DNA from: Clostridia bacterium
Lineage (GTDB): Bacteria; Bacillota; Clostridia; Oscillospirales; CAG-272
Length of the DNA stretch: 64,000 nt
Assembly: GCA_017622085.1 (NCBI GenBank)
Contig: JAGARU010000030.1
Coordinates: 56,715-120,714 of the forward strand
Reading direction: 5' to 3'
The translations under genes and the position numbers were made by a program. Below are positions 49,553 through 56,707 of this stretch, in pieces; the first letter of the stretch is position 1; each line of letters begins with the position of its first letter. A model generated the notes under the pieces. The model was not told where the DNA came from. It saw nothing but the letters and a program-made list of their open reading frames with translations, and did not search any database.

Positions 49553-50164
49553 ATGAAGCTGTATCGTTTTTTGCACGCCGTTCTCGGTGGAATTTTAAGA
49601 TTTCTGTTCCGAGTTCGCGTCTGTAATGGGGAAAAAGAGCCGAAAGAGGGCCACTATCTTGTGTGCTCCAATCACACAGGCCTGTCAGACCCTATTATTC
49701 TGGCCGTGGCACTTCGCCACCAGAAGGTGCATTTCATGGCCAAAAAGGAGCTGTTCAAGGTTCCCTTGGTAGCCTCCTTCTTCCGCGCCATCGGCGCGTT
49801 TCCCGTGGACCGTAAGGGCTCGAGCGTGGCCGCCATCAAGACCGCCATCACCGAGCTGAAGGGCGGGAGCAGCGTCAGTATGTTTCCTCAGGGCACCCGC
49901 CATCCCTACGTAGATCCCCGCACCACCGAGGTAAAAAGCGGCGCGGGACTGATCGCTTACCGCTCCGGATGCGACGTTTTGCCCATCTACATTAAAACCA
50001 AAAAGAACAAGACCGGTCTCTTCCGCCGTACCGAGTGCATCATCGGCGATGTGATCAAAAACGAGGAGCTGGGCTTTGAAAAGGGTGGCACCGAGGAATA
50101 CGATGCCGCCGCACAAACGATTTTTGACCGCATTTGCGCCTTAGGAGAAAATCACCATGGCTGA
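49553..50164 (+). CDS. plsC: 1-acyl-sn-glycerol-3-phosphate acyltransferase
   Basis: A 203-residue membrane-associated enzyme adding the second acyl chain of phosphatidic acid. Motif I NHTGLSDP (HxxxxD), motif III MFPQGTRHP. A hydrophobic N-terminal helix precedes motif I. It overlaps the next start by 8 bp, indicating coupling. Confidence 0.93.
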   Translation: MKLYRFLHAVLGGILRFLFRVRVCNGEKEPKEGHYLVCSNHTGLSDPIILAVALRHQKVHFMAKKELFKVPLVASFFRAIGAFPVDRKGSSVAAIKTAITELKGGSSVSMFPQGTRHPYVDPRTTEVKSGAGLIAYRSGCDVLPIYIKTKKNKTGLFRRTECIIGDVIKNEELGFEKGGTEEYDAAAQTIFDRICALGENHHG

Positions 50165-52175
50165 GATCGTAATGGCAAAAAACGCCGGCTTTTGCTTCGG
50201 CGTCCGCCGCGCCACGGAAACAGTGGAGCGGCTTCTCGCAACCCGCAAGGGCGCAGGGCAGTATACCTGCATCCTCGGCAAGCTGATCCATAACCCCGGC
50301 TATAACGCTTTCTTGGCGGAGCAGGGCGCGAAGATCATCGGCGAGCAGGAGATCGACGGTTATTTTGACCTGGCGCAAAAGGGCGCAGACGTATGCATCG
50401 TCATCCGCACTCACGGCATCGTCCGTCCGGTGGAGGAAAAGCTGAAGCAGTACGCCGCCGCGTGTCCCCGGTTTACCTATTGCGACTGTACCTGCCCGTA
50501 CGTCAAAAAGATCCACAAGATCGCCGCGGACCACGCAGAGCCCACCGACGGCTTCCTTCTGATCGGCGCGCCTGATCACCCGGAGGTGCTCTCCATCATG
50601 AGCTACGCCGGAGAAAACAGCGTGGTTTGCGAGAACGCAGAGCAGCTGGAATCCATTCTTTTGGAAAAAAAGGAAACGTTTGATGGTTGCATGACTCTCC
50701 ACATGGCTGCACAGACCACGCAAAAGCTTTCCGAGTGGAAAAAATGTCAGAAAATTATCAAAAAGGTATATACAAATTCAAAAATTTTTGATACAATATG
50801 TGGTGTGACTGAAAACAGGCAGACGGAAGCGGAATCCATCTCCGCCGCATCGGACGGTATGATCGTCATCGGCGGCCGGGATAGCTCCAATACCGGAAAG
50901 CTGTTTGAGGTATGCAAAAAGCACTGTCCCCATACCACCCTCTGGGTGGAGGATGCCTCTGAAATTGACCGGAGCGTTCTGGCGCAGTGCACTAAAATTG
51001 GAATAACTGCCGGGGCATCGACTCCGGACAGGATAATAGAGGAGGTAAAAAAAACCATGACTGAGCAAGAAAACTTTGCCCAATTGCTTGAATCGTCAAT
51101 GAAAACTTTAAATACAGGAGATACGGTAGTCGGCGTTGTTACATATGTGTCCAACAACGAGATCCATCTTGACCTTGGTGCCAAGGCAACCGGTGTTATC
51201 ACATACGACCAGATCACCGATGATCCTTCTGTAAAGCTGACTGAGATGTTCAAGCTGGGCGACGAGGTTGAGGGATTCGTTATTAAGGTAAGTGACCTTG
51301 ACGGTATCGCAACCCTTTCCAAGAAGCGTGTAGACGCAGACAAGAACCGTGAAAAGGTTCTTGCAACCGTAGACAGCGGTGAGACCCTTGAGGGTAAGGT
51401 AATCGAGGCTGTACGCGGCGGTGTTATCGTATCCGTTGACTCCGTACACGTATTCGTTCCCGCATCCATGACCGGTGTTCCCAAGGACGGCGATCTCCAC
51501 TCCATCGTAGGCACCAACCAGAAGATCAAGGTGATTGAGGTTAAGGGCAACCGTGCATACGGTTCCATCCGTGCCGTACAGAGAGAAGAGCGCAAGGCGA
51601 AGGAAGCTGCATTCTGGGCTGAGATCGAAGAGGGCAAGGTATACGAGGGACCCGTTAAGAGCCTTACTTCTTACGGTGCATTCGTTGACCTTGGCGGCGT
51701 AGACGGTATGGTTCACGTATCCGAGCTCTCCTGGAAGAGAATTAAGAACCCTGCAGAGGTTGTTAAGGTTGGCGACGTGATCCGCGTATTCGTTAAGTCT
51801 GTTGACAAGGAAGCAAAGAGAATTTCTCTTGGCTACAAGACTGAGGACACCGATCCTTGGTTCATCTTCAACAACCAGTATCAGATCGGCGACGTAGCAA
51901 ACGTTAAGATCGTAAGCATCATGCCCTTCGGTGCATTTGCAGAGATCGTAGACGGTGTAGACGGCCTGATCCACATCAGCCAGATCGCAGACCGCAAGCT
52001 TGGCACTCCTGCCGAGGTACTTGAGGTTGGCCAGATGGTTGACGCGAAGATCGTTGACATCAACAACGAGACCAAGAAGGTAAGCCTTTCCATCCGCGCT
52101 CTCCTTGAGACCGAAGAAGAGGTTGAGGTAGAGATCGTAGAGGAAGCTGCTGAAGAAGTAGCAGACGCTGAATAA
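50157..52175 (+). CDS. ispH: Bifunctional IspH (HMBPP reductase) - ribosomal protein S1 fusion
   Basis: A 672-residue protein. Residues 1-290: IspH, the last MEP-pathway enzyme, making IPP and DMAPP. [4Fe-4S] ligands are C12 (CFGVRR), the Cys in CDCTCPYVKKIHK, and TICGVTENRQ; substrate motif GGRDSSNTGKL. Residues about 305-665: four S1 RNA-binding domains (starting TGDTVVGVV, SGETLEGKV, EGKVYEGPV, IGDVANVKI) and an acidic tail. This fusion is known in Clostridia. Inside ispH there is a promoter-like patch (50769-50797), and at 51041 a GGAGG followed by in-frame ATG 51057, which could make S1 alone. Confidence 0.95.
   Translation: MAEIVMAKNAGFCFGVRRATETVERLLATRKGAGQYTCILGKLIHNPGYNAFLAEQGAKIIGEQEIDGYFDLAQKGADVCIVIRTHGIVRPVEEKLKQYAAACPRFTYCDCTCPYVKKIHKIAADHAEPTDGFLLIGAPDHPEVLSIMSYAGENSVVCENAEQLESILLEKKETFDGCMTLHMAAQTTQKLSEWKKCQKIIKKVYTNSKIFDTICGVTENRQTEAESISAASDGMIVIGGRDSSNTGKLFEVCKKHCPHTTLWVEDASEIDRSVLAQCTKIGITAGASTPDRIIEEVKKTMTEQENFAQLLESSMKTLNTGDTVVGVVTYVSNNEIHLDLGAKATGVITYDQITDDPSVKLTEMFKLGDEVEGFVIKVSDLDGIATLSKKRVDADKNREKVLATVDSGETLEGKVIEAVRGGVIVSVDSVHVFVPASMTGVPKDGDLHSIVGTNQKIKVIEVKGNRAYGSIRAVQREERKAKEAAFWAEIEEGKVYEGPVKSLTSYGAFVDLGGVDGMVHVSELSWKRIKNPAEVVKVGDVIRVFVKSVDKEAKRISLGYKTEDTDPWFIFNNQYQIGDVANVKIVSIMPFGAFAEIVDGVDGLIHISQIADRKLGTPAEVLEVGQMVDAKIVDINNETKKVSLSIRALLETEEEVEVEIVEEAAEEVADAE
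50769..50797 (+). promoter_or_regulatory. Candidate internal promoter within ispH
   Basis: TATACA (50769-50774), 17 bp, TACAAT (50792-50797) with TG one base upstream (extended -10). It lies in an abruptly AT-rich patch of the otherwise GC-richer ispH part, about 260 bp before the internal S1 start. Confidence 0.5.
51041..51059 (+). promoter_or_regulatory. Internal ribosome binding site and start for S1
   Basis: GAGGAGG ending at 51045, then an A-rich spacer and in-frame ATG 51057 (MTEQENFAQLLE). The position is exactly at the IspH/S1 domain junction. The spacer is a little long (about 11 nt). Confidence 0.5.
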
Positions 52176-52186
52176 TTAAAAAAGAG

Positions 52187-52217
52187 AAGGATTCCGAGTA
52201 AATCGGAATCCTTTTTT
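52187..52217. terminator. Terminator of the ispH-S1 operon
   Basis: AAGGATTCCGA pairs with TCGGAATCCTT around GTAAA, then a T-run; A-rich on the other side, so it may serve the convergent gene too. Confidence 0.9.
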
Positions 52218-52927
52218 TAATCCAGTTCAATAAGCTCTTTTAGAAGCGCTTGTGTGGAGAGGCGTGCTTTTTGACGTTTTTGAATATGGCGTGTTTGCTT
52301 TGGGGTGTAGCGATACTGATAGCAATTATGGCATACAAATAATTCTGTTTTTAGAAGGGAACCAAAGCTTTGCTCAGGATAAAGCATATGTATCGTTTCC
52401 ATATCCACCCGGAGGGTATCCTCATCAAATTTGAGGATAACAGGCTTTTTAACAAGCTCAGCTCCACAAAAGGGGCAGGATGTTCTTTTCCACCGCAAAA
52501 GGAATCGATCCCATTTATGCAGTGCCGTAGGAGTGGAAAGGGAGAGATCTTCAGCCAGATTGATCCATACGTCAACACAGATGCCCTTGCTTTCCCAATG
52601 CTTCACCATACTGTCAATGCAGGAAAGAAGGATTGTTTGAAAGTTGGGGTCTCCGTTAAACACGTGCGGAAACCGATCGATCAGTATTGTCAATCCGGTA
52701 AAGGACAGCCATTCAAGATCGCAAAGGCATTCATCCACTGCATCCCAATTGTATCCAAAATAATCCGGAAACCGAAATAGCGTTTTTAAATGATGAAGGG
52801 TAGCAATTTCATTTTTGCAGAGGGCACCATTTAAGCAAAAGAGGGAAGAGGTGGAGTCGATTTCCGAGGATAAGCTTTCCGCCATCATTCCGGGCTTGAT
52901 TGAAATAAAACGAATCCTTTTATGCAT
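52217..52927 (-). CDS. Barstar-family protein with C-terminal zinc ribbon
   Basis: A 236-residue protein, MHKRIRFISIKPGMM at the start. LFRFPDYFGYNWDAVDECLCDLEWL (about residues 50-75) is the barstar signature, the fold that inhibits barnase-type RNases. The C-terminus has CPFCGAEL and, some 45 residues on, CHNCYQY, a zinc ribbon. No barnase-like gene is visible nearby. The longer frame runs into tRNA-Gln and is rejected; ATG 52927 follows AAAGGGG. Role unknown; may be an orphan immunity or a regulator. Confidence 0.78.
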   Translation of the reverse strand: MHKRIRFISIKPGMMAESLSSEIDSTSSLFCLNGALCKNEIATLHHLKTLFRFPDYFGYNWDAVDECLCDLEWLSFTGLTILIDRFPHVFNGDPNFQTILLSCIDSMVKHWESKGICVDVWINLAEDLSLSTPTALHKWDRFLLRWKRTSCPFCGAELVKKPVILKFDEDTLRVDMETIHMLYPEQSFGSLLKTELFVCHNCYQYRYTPKQTRHIQKRQKARLSTQALLKELIELD

Positions 52928-53023
52928 ACACAAGTCCCCTTTGAGATGATCTGTATTTATTATAGAGAATACAAAAAGGAAAGTCAAGAATGAAGTTAAT
53001 TCGGATTCGACAGGAAAAGTCTC

Positions 53024-53053
53024 TTGACACAGGCGGTAAGAATGTGGTATAAT
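53024..53053 (+). promoter_or_regulatory. tRNA-Gln promoter
   Basis: TTGACA (53024-53029), 18 bp, extended -10 TGGTATAAT (TATAAT at 53048-53053). Confidence 0.88.
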
Positions 53054-53069
53054 AACTTGCAATAAAAAA

Positions 53070-53145
53070 TGGGATATCGTCAAGCGGTAAGACACAGCAC
53101 TTTGACTGCTGCATTTCGCTGGTTCGAATCCAGCTATCCCAGCCA
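53070..53145 (+). tRNA. tRNA-Gln (anticodon TTG)
   Basis: A 76-nt cloverleaf: acceptor TGGGATA with TATCCCA, D-arm with CAAGCGGTAAG, anticodon loop CTTTGAC giving TTG, T-arm GCTGGTTCGAATCCAGC, encoded CCA. A terminator-like inverted repeat follows, and the AT-rich accessory region starts just beyond. Confidence 0.95.
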
Positions 53146-53149
53146 AGTT

Positions 53150-53190
53150 GAACCTAATTTGAACCACTCGGTTTGAATTAGGTTTTTCTC
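53150..53190 (+). terminator. Terminator after tRNA-Gln
   Basis: AACCTAATT (53151) pairs with AATTAGGTT (53176), then TTTCTCTTTTT. Confidence 0.75.
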
Positions 53191-53230
53191 TTTTTATTGA
53201 CTAAATGCTTTTGTGGTATAACGGATTTTA

Positions 53231-53254
53231 AACAGGGTTTTTGCCCTGTTTTTT
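53231..53254 (+). terminator. Short hairpin terminator
   Basis: AACAGGG with CCCTGTT followed by TTTTTTC, in the gap between tRNA-Gln and the recombinase gene. Confidence 0.6.
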
Positions 53255-53323
53255 CTTTGCTTAAGTGTTTGCTTGAATGTGATAAAAGTCCTTTGAAAGT
53301 TGCTTTTATGCCGTGAAAGACGG

Positions 53324-53441
53324 TTGACAAGAGTGGGGAGTGTGGTAGGCTATTTCAGCCGAAAGGCAAACGAAACCCCTCGGGGTTGATGTCTTGGCTC
53401 TTTTACGCCTTACATCCACACTCCCGAGAGGCTCTTGTCAA
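53324..53441. ncRNA. Candidate structured RNA (unassigned) beside the recombinase gene
   Basis: A 118-nt segment closing on itself: TTGACAAGAG (53324) with CTCTTGTCAA (53432), then GGGAGTGTGG (53336) with CCACACTCCC (53416), then an inner multibranch region with TAGGC/GCCTTA, GCC-GAAA-GGC (53358-53367) and ACCC-CTCG-GGGT (53375-53386). GNRA-like and short GC stems suggest an RNA, not a simple terminator. I could not match it to a named family. Confidence 0.5.
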
Positions 53442-53475
53442 TTGTACCATGGAATAAATGCAACTTTTATTCCTT

Positions 53476-54969
53476 TCAAATATACATTTCTATTTTGTAT
53501 CCGAAATCATTTGTATTAGAAAAGCAAAAGCCCTGACTCTTGTCAGGACTTATACTACTATTTGGGGTGTTGAAATAAATCTTTAATGTATCATCATACA
53601 TTTCAATCTCTTTTATTAGTATTGATACAAATGCTTTAGCTTCTAATTTAAGAGTTTCCTTAAAGTATTCTCTAATATCGCTTTCTGTAAGTGCTATTTC
53701 TACTTTTGCATTTTCAATAAGAAGCTCTTTTTCTATATCCTCTAATTTGCTTTCAAGCTCGTGCAATCTTTTGTTAGTGGTATTTGAAATTATACCGTTT
53801 TCAATTGCTTTCATAATATTTTCAAGGGATTTTTCAATTTGCTTCTTTTCACTTAAAAGCATTGATAATACAGCATTTTCTCTTGAATTACTTTCTTGTG
53901 CTTTCAATATGCCATCAACAATTATATTCATAATTTCAGGCTTGTTCAACTCTGTTTCCAATATTGTAAGTATGAGTGTTTCAAACTCGTTTTTCTTTAC
54001 AATTGATTTTGTACAGCCATTAGCTCTTTTTCTGCCAAAGCATTTATAGTAATGACAGGTTTTGCCAGACCTTGCTGTGCCTGTTTCGGCTGTAACTGTA
54101 CTACCACAGTAGCCACATTTTAATTTATGACGGAGTAAATAGTCAATCTTTTCACTTTTTGTTCCGTATTTGTTTGCTACGATTTTCTTATGCACTCTAT
54201 CAAATATATTTTGTGGTACAATTCTTGGGTACATATCGGTAAATACTTCATTTTTAAATCTGTATATACCTGAGTATTTTTCGTTTTTAAGCATATTGTA
54301 AACGGTGTTTCTTAGAAATTCCTTGCCTTTGTAATATACACCTCTTTCTGTTAAAACCTTGATTATATCTTTTACAGCAACATCGTATGAATATTGCTCA
54401 TAAATGTATCGTACAATTTCGGCTTCTTCTTCATTTATGACTACCTTTTTATTTACAATTTTGTAGCCATAAAGCAAGTTGCCACCTGTAAAATTGCCTT
54501 TTAATCTTGTTTCATTCATGCCTCTTTTTACTTTTTGTGAAAGCTCAGCAGAATAATACTCGGCATATCCTTCAAACATTGATTCCATAATGATAGCTTC
54601 AGGTGTATCAGGTAAATATTCTGTTGCAGACCTTAGCTTAACACCATTATCTTTCAATGTTTTCTTATGAATGGCTGTTTCATATTTGTTTCTTGAAAAT
54701 CTGTCAAATTTGTAAACTAATACATAGTCCCAATTTCCGTTTGAACTGTCCTTTAGCATTTGCTGAAATGCAGGGCGATTGTCATTTGTTCCTGTCATTG
54801 CTCTGTCAATATACGTATTAACTATTACTATGTTGTTGCTTTTAGCATAGTCAGTACATACTCTGAGCTGACCTTCAATTGATTGCTCAGTTTGGTTTTC
54901 ACTTGAATAACGAGCATAAATTACAGCTGTTTTCAACTGATTTGATTGTGATTGATAGCTTTGTTTCAT
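53476..54969 (-). CDS. Large serine recombinase (resolvase/invertase type)
   Basis: A 497-residue site-specific recombinase. Resolvase domain at residues about 14-160 with the catalytic Ser in ARYSSENQ and the DRFSRN helix; recombinase domain about 180-285; a zinc beta-ribbon CGYCGSTVTAETG...CHYYKCFG...GCTKS; then a long coiled coil (about 360-430). Such enzymes integrate and excise mobile elements. It is AT-rich and lies at the left edge of the accessory region, pointing toward tRNA-Gln. Confidence 0.92.
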   Translation of the reverse strand: MKQSYQSQSNQLKTAVIYARYSSENQTEQSIEGQLRVCTDYAKSNNIVIVNTYIDRAMTGTNDNRPAFQQMLKDSSNGNWDYVLVYKFDRFSRNKYETAIHKKTLKDNGVKLRSATEYLPDTPEAIIMESMFEGYAEYYSAELSQKVKRGMNETRLKGNFTGGNLLYGYKIVNKKVVINEEEAEIVRYIYEQYSYDVAVKDIIKVLTERGVYYKGKEFLRNTVYNMLKNEKYSGIYRFKNEVFTDMYPRIVPQNIFDRVHKKIVANKYGTKSEKIDYLLRHKLKCGYCGSTVTAETGTARSGKTCHYYKCFGRKRANGCTKSIVKKNEFETLILTILETELNKPEIMNIIVDGILKAQESNSRENAVLSMLLSEKKQIEKSLENIMKAIENGIISNTTNKRLHELESKLEDIEKELLIENAKVEIALTESDIREYFKETLKLEAKAFVSILIKEIEMYDDTLKIYFNTPNSSISPDKSQGFCFSNTNDFGYKIEMYI

Positions 54970-55194
54970 TTTGATTTCTCCTTTAATTAAATTTTTTAAT
55001 TTGTCTTTCGACAGGAAAAACCAAAAACGGAATTGACAGAGATGTCAACGGGTCCCAAAAAATATTTTGCTCAAATGCCTATTATTTGATAGTCAAATCA
55101 AAATATTTTTCCCTTGACAGAAATGGCAATTTCGTTTACACCCACCGGGCGAAAGACAAATTAACACATAGTTTGTTAAGCATAAGCTTTAACC
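54970..55194. other. Non-coding gap upstream of the recombinase
   Basis: AT-rich, holding the recombinase ribosome binding site (AAAGGAG) and a TTGACA on its minus-strand side. No gene seen. Confidence 0.4.
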
Positions 55195-55323
55195 TCATTT
55201 CTTTGATTTTTTTATTAGCTCCGTTATTCTTTCTAACAGAGTTAAATATAGCTGACTTTCATTTTTCAAAAGCTCGGCTATGTTTTCTTGCCCAATAGCA
55301 TCAACTTTAATTTCATTGTTCAA
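55195..55323 (-). CDS. Small hypothetical protein of the mobile element
   Basis: Forty-two residues, MNNEIKVDAIGQENIAELL at the start, ending ITELIKKSKK, helical and charged. TTG 55323 follows AAAGGAG by 7 nt, which decides this start over the longer frame to 55479. Same strand as the recombinase. Function unknown. Confidence 0.55.
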   Translation of the reverse strand: MNNEIKVDAIGQENIAELLKNESQLYLTLLERITELIKKSKK

Positions 55324-55445
55324 TTTTGCACTCCTTTCTAAAAATTCTACTACTATTTTACAACTAAAAGCTCTTCGATACAATATGACGGAATACTGCT
55401 TTAACTGTTGATTTTCCCAACTTTTTAGCCATATTCGGCTATTCA

Positions 55446-56292
55446 CTTGTAAATATACAAGCACACGCCTAACTGTCAATACCCTTACAAAACTCCGACT
55501 TTTCCCAACTCTTCATAGTTTACTTGTATCAAGACAAGCACACGTCTAATTCTCACACCCTTCTTTTTATTACTGATTTCCCCAACTGTCGCAATATACA
55601 GACACCATAACATTGACTTTTTAATAAAAATAGAGTAAATTTATATCAGGTGGTGAGAAAATGAAAAGTATTGAGGAAATACGACAAACCTTACGTAATA
55701 TTCAAGTGTATTACAGGAATAAAGCTTTATTTGATAATTATTCAAATACCATTTGTAAATACGCATTTTATGACACAATAGCACTTTACGAAAAGCATAT
55801 TGAAAATGCACCAAAACGATTGCAAGATGTTTACAATGAGCTATACAGACAAGGCAAGGCACAAAAGGTAGTTGCTCTTAAATGGAAAGTAACAGAAAAA
55901 TACATACAAATACTAAACAAACGATTGATAGTATATTTTCAAGGTGTATTGGTGTGATATTTATATCAAGACAAGCACACGTCTAAAAACGCAACACTTT
56001 GTTTTATTACTGATTACCCCAACTAAAAATGGGCTCGCCTGAGCAAAAAAGAAAACTCCCTTTCGAGAGTTAAAATTTGACAACAATGCTGTTTGGCAAT
56101 AGCGAGAAAGTGGGTGTTTTCGCAAGCGGCTCAGCGCGAAACCCCACTTCGCTCGCCAACGCATTTGTCTTTTTATCTCGTGGGAGCTTTTTGGTTGAGT
56201 ATTTAGTTTTTTCAGTTCGCTTCGTTTTACAGGGCGTGTGCTTGTCTGCCGAGCGAAGCGAGGCACTTGTATAAGACAAGCACACGCCCTGT
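55446..56292. repeat. Five copies of ACAAGCACACG around a small gene
   Basis: Direct copies at 55457-55467, 55534-55544, 55971-55981 and 56276-56286, and an inverted copy at 56235-56245. Three have TATCAAG or TATAAG just before. The last two belong to a perfect 19-bp inverted repeat (56229-56247 with 56274-56292). Two copies are also followed by a shared TTTTATTACTGATT stretch and CCCCAACT. Could be recombinase or replication/transfer protein sites. Confidence 0.7.
55661..55957 (+). CDS. Small HTH-like protein
   Basis: A 98-residue helical protein. The end, NELYRQGKAQKVVALKWKVTEKYIQILNKRL, looks like a sigma-70 region 4 or ArpU/DUF1492-type helix-turn-helix, common in mobile elements. GGTGGTGAG precedes the start. 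It lies between copies of the 11-bp repeat, so it may bind them or act as a regulator of transfer. Identification tentative. Confidence 0.55.
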   Translation: MKSIEEIRQTLRNIQVYYRNKALFDNYSNTICKYAFYDTIALYEKHIENAPKRLQDVYNELYRQGKAQKVVALKWKVTEKYIQILNKRLIVYFQGVLV

Positions 56293-56491
56293 TTACACGT
56301 TTTTTACTAACATTGACTCAATGTTTTCAAAATCTTACAAACAAGTCATTATGTTAAAGATAGTTTCCATAATGCATATGAACACAAAATTCAAAAATGC
56401 AAATAAAATGTTTCAAAACTTGAACATTTATAATTGAATTTATTTTTGATTTATGTTATAATATTTTAAAATATTATTTGGAGTTTTTATA
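55958..56491. other. Non-coding region with repeats and hairpins
   Basis: A 534-bp region without a credible gene. It contains three of the 11-bp repeats, a large hairpin GCGAGAAAGTGGG (56092) with CCCACTTCGCTCGC (near 56142), the 19-bp inverted repeat, and a very AT-rich promoter region for the restriction operon after 56300. Confidence 0.6.
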
Positions 56492-56707
56492 ATGGCAGTA
56501 AATTACAACAAACTTTGGAAATTGCTCATAGATAAAAATATGACCAAAACCGATTTAAGGTTAAAAGCAGATATTGGAACTGCAACACTTGCGAAACTTG
56601 GAAAAAATAAGCCTGTGAGTATGGATGTAATGCTAAGAATTTGTGGTGTATTATCTTGCAATATTGCAGACATTATGGATGTAATTCCAGAGGGAGAGGT
56701 ACAATGA
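56492..56707 (+). CDS. Small XRE-type regulator, probable restriction-modification controller
   Basis: A 71-residue Cro/C1 helix-turn-helix protein: KLLIDKNMTKTDLRLKADIGTATLAKLGKNKPVSMDVMLRICGVL. Size and position fit a controller (C) protein that times expression of a type II system. Its TGA overlaps the methyltransferase ATG (ATGA at 56704), so translation is coupled. Confidence 0.82.
   Translation: MAVNYNKLWKLLIDKNMTKTDLRLKADIGTATLAKLGKNKPVSMDVMLRICGVLSCNIADIMDVIPEGEVQ

Noticed and set aside
52217..52927. Barnase-barstar toxin-antitoxin pair
   Set aside because: No RNase-like gene is adjacent; only the barstar side is present.
53070..53145. tRNA-Gln as integration site of the element
   Set aside because: No copy of its 3-prime end was found by eye at the far side, and large serine recombinases seldom use tRNA genes.
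52217..53167. Extended 316-residue start for the barstar-like protein
   Set aside because: It would overlap tRNA-Gln on the opposite strand; ATG 52927 has a good ribosome binding site.
53324..53441. Hammerhead ribozyme
   Set aside because: CGAAAC and a GTTGATGTC stretch are suggestive, but the CUGAUGA core is missing and the stems are in the wrong order.
56077..56274. Small ORF between the HTH gene and the restriction operon
   Set aside because: It consists of the large hairpin and inverted repeats and has no ribosome binding site.
55446..56292. CRISPR array
   Set aside because: The 11-bp repeats are irregularly spaced and partly inverted, with a gene between them; no cas genes nearby.
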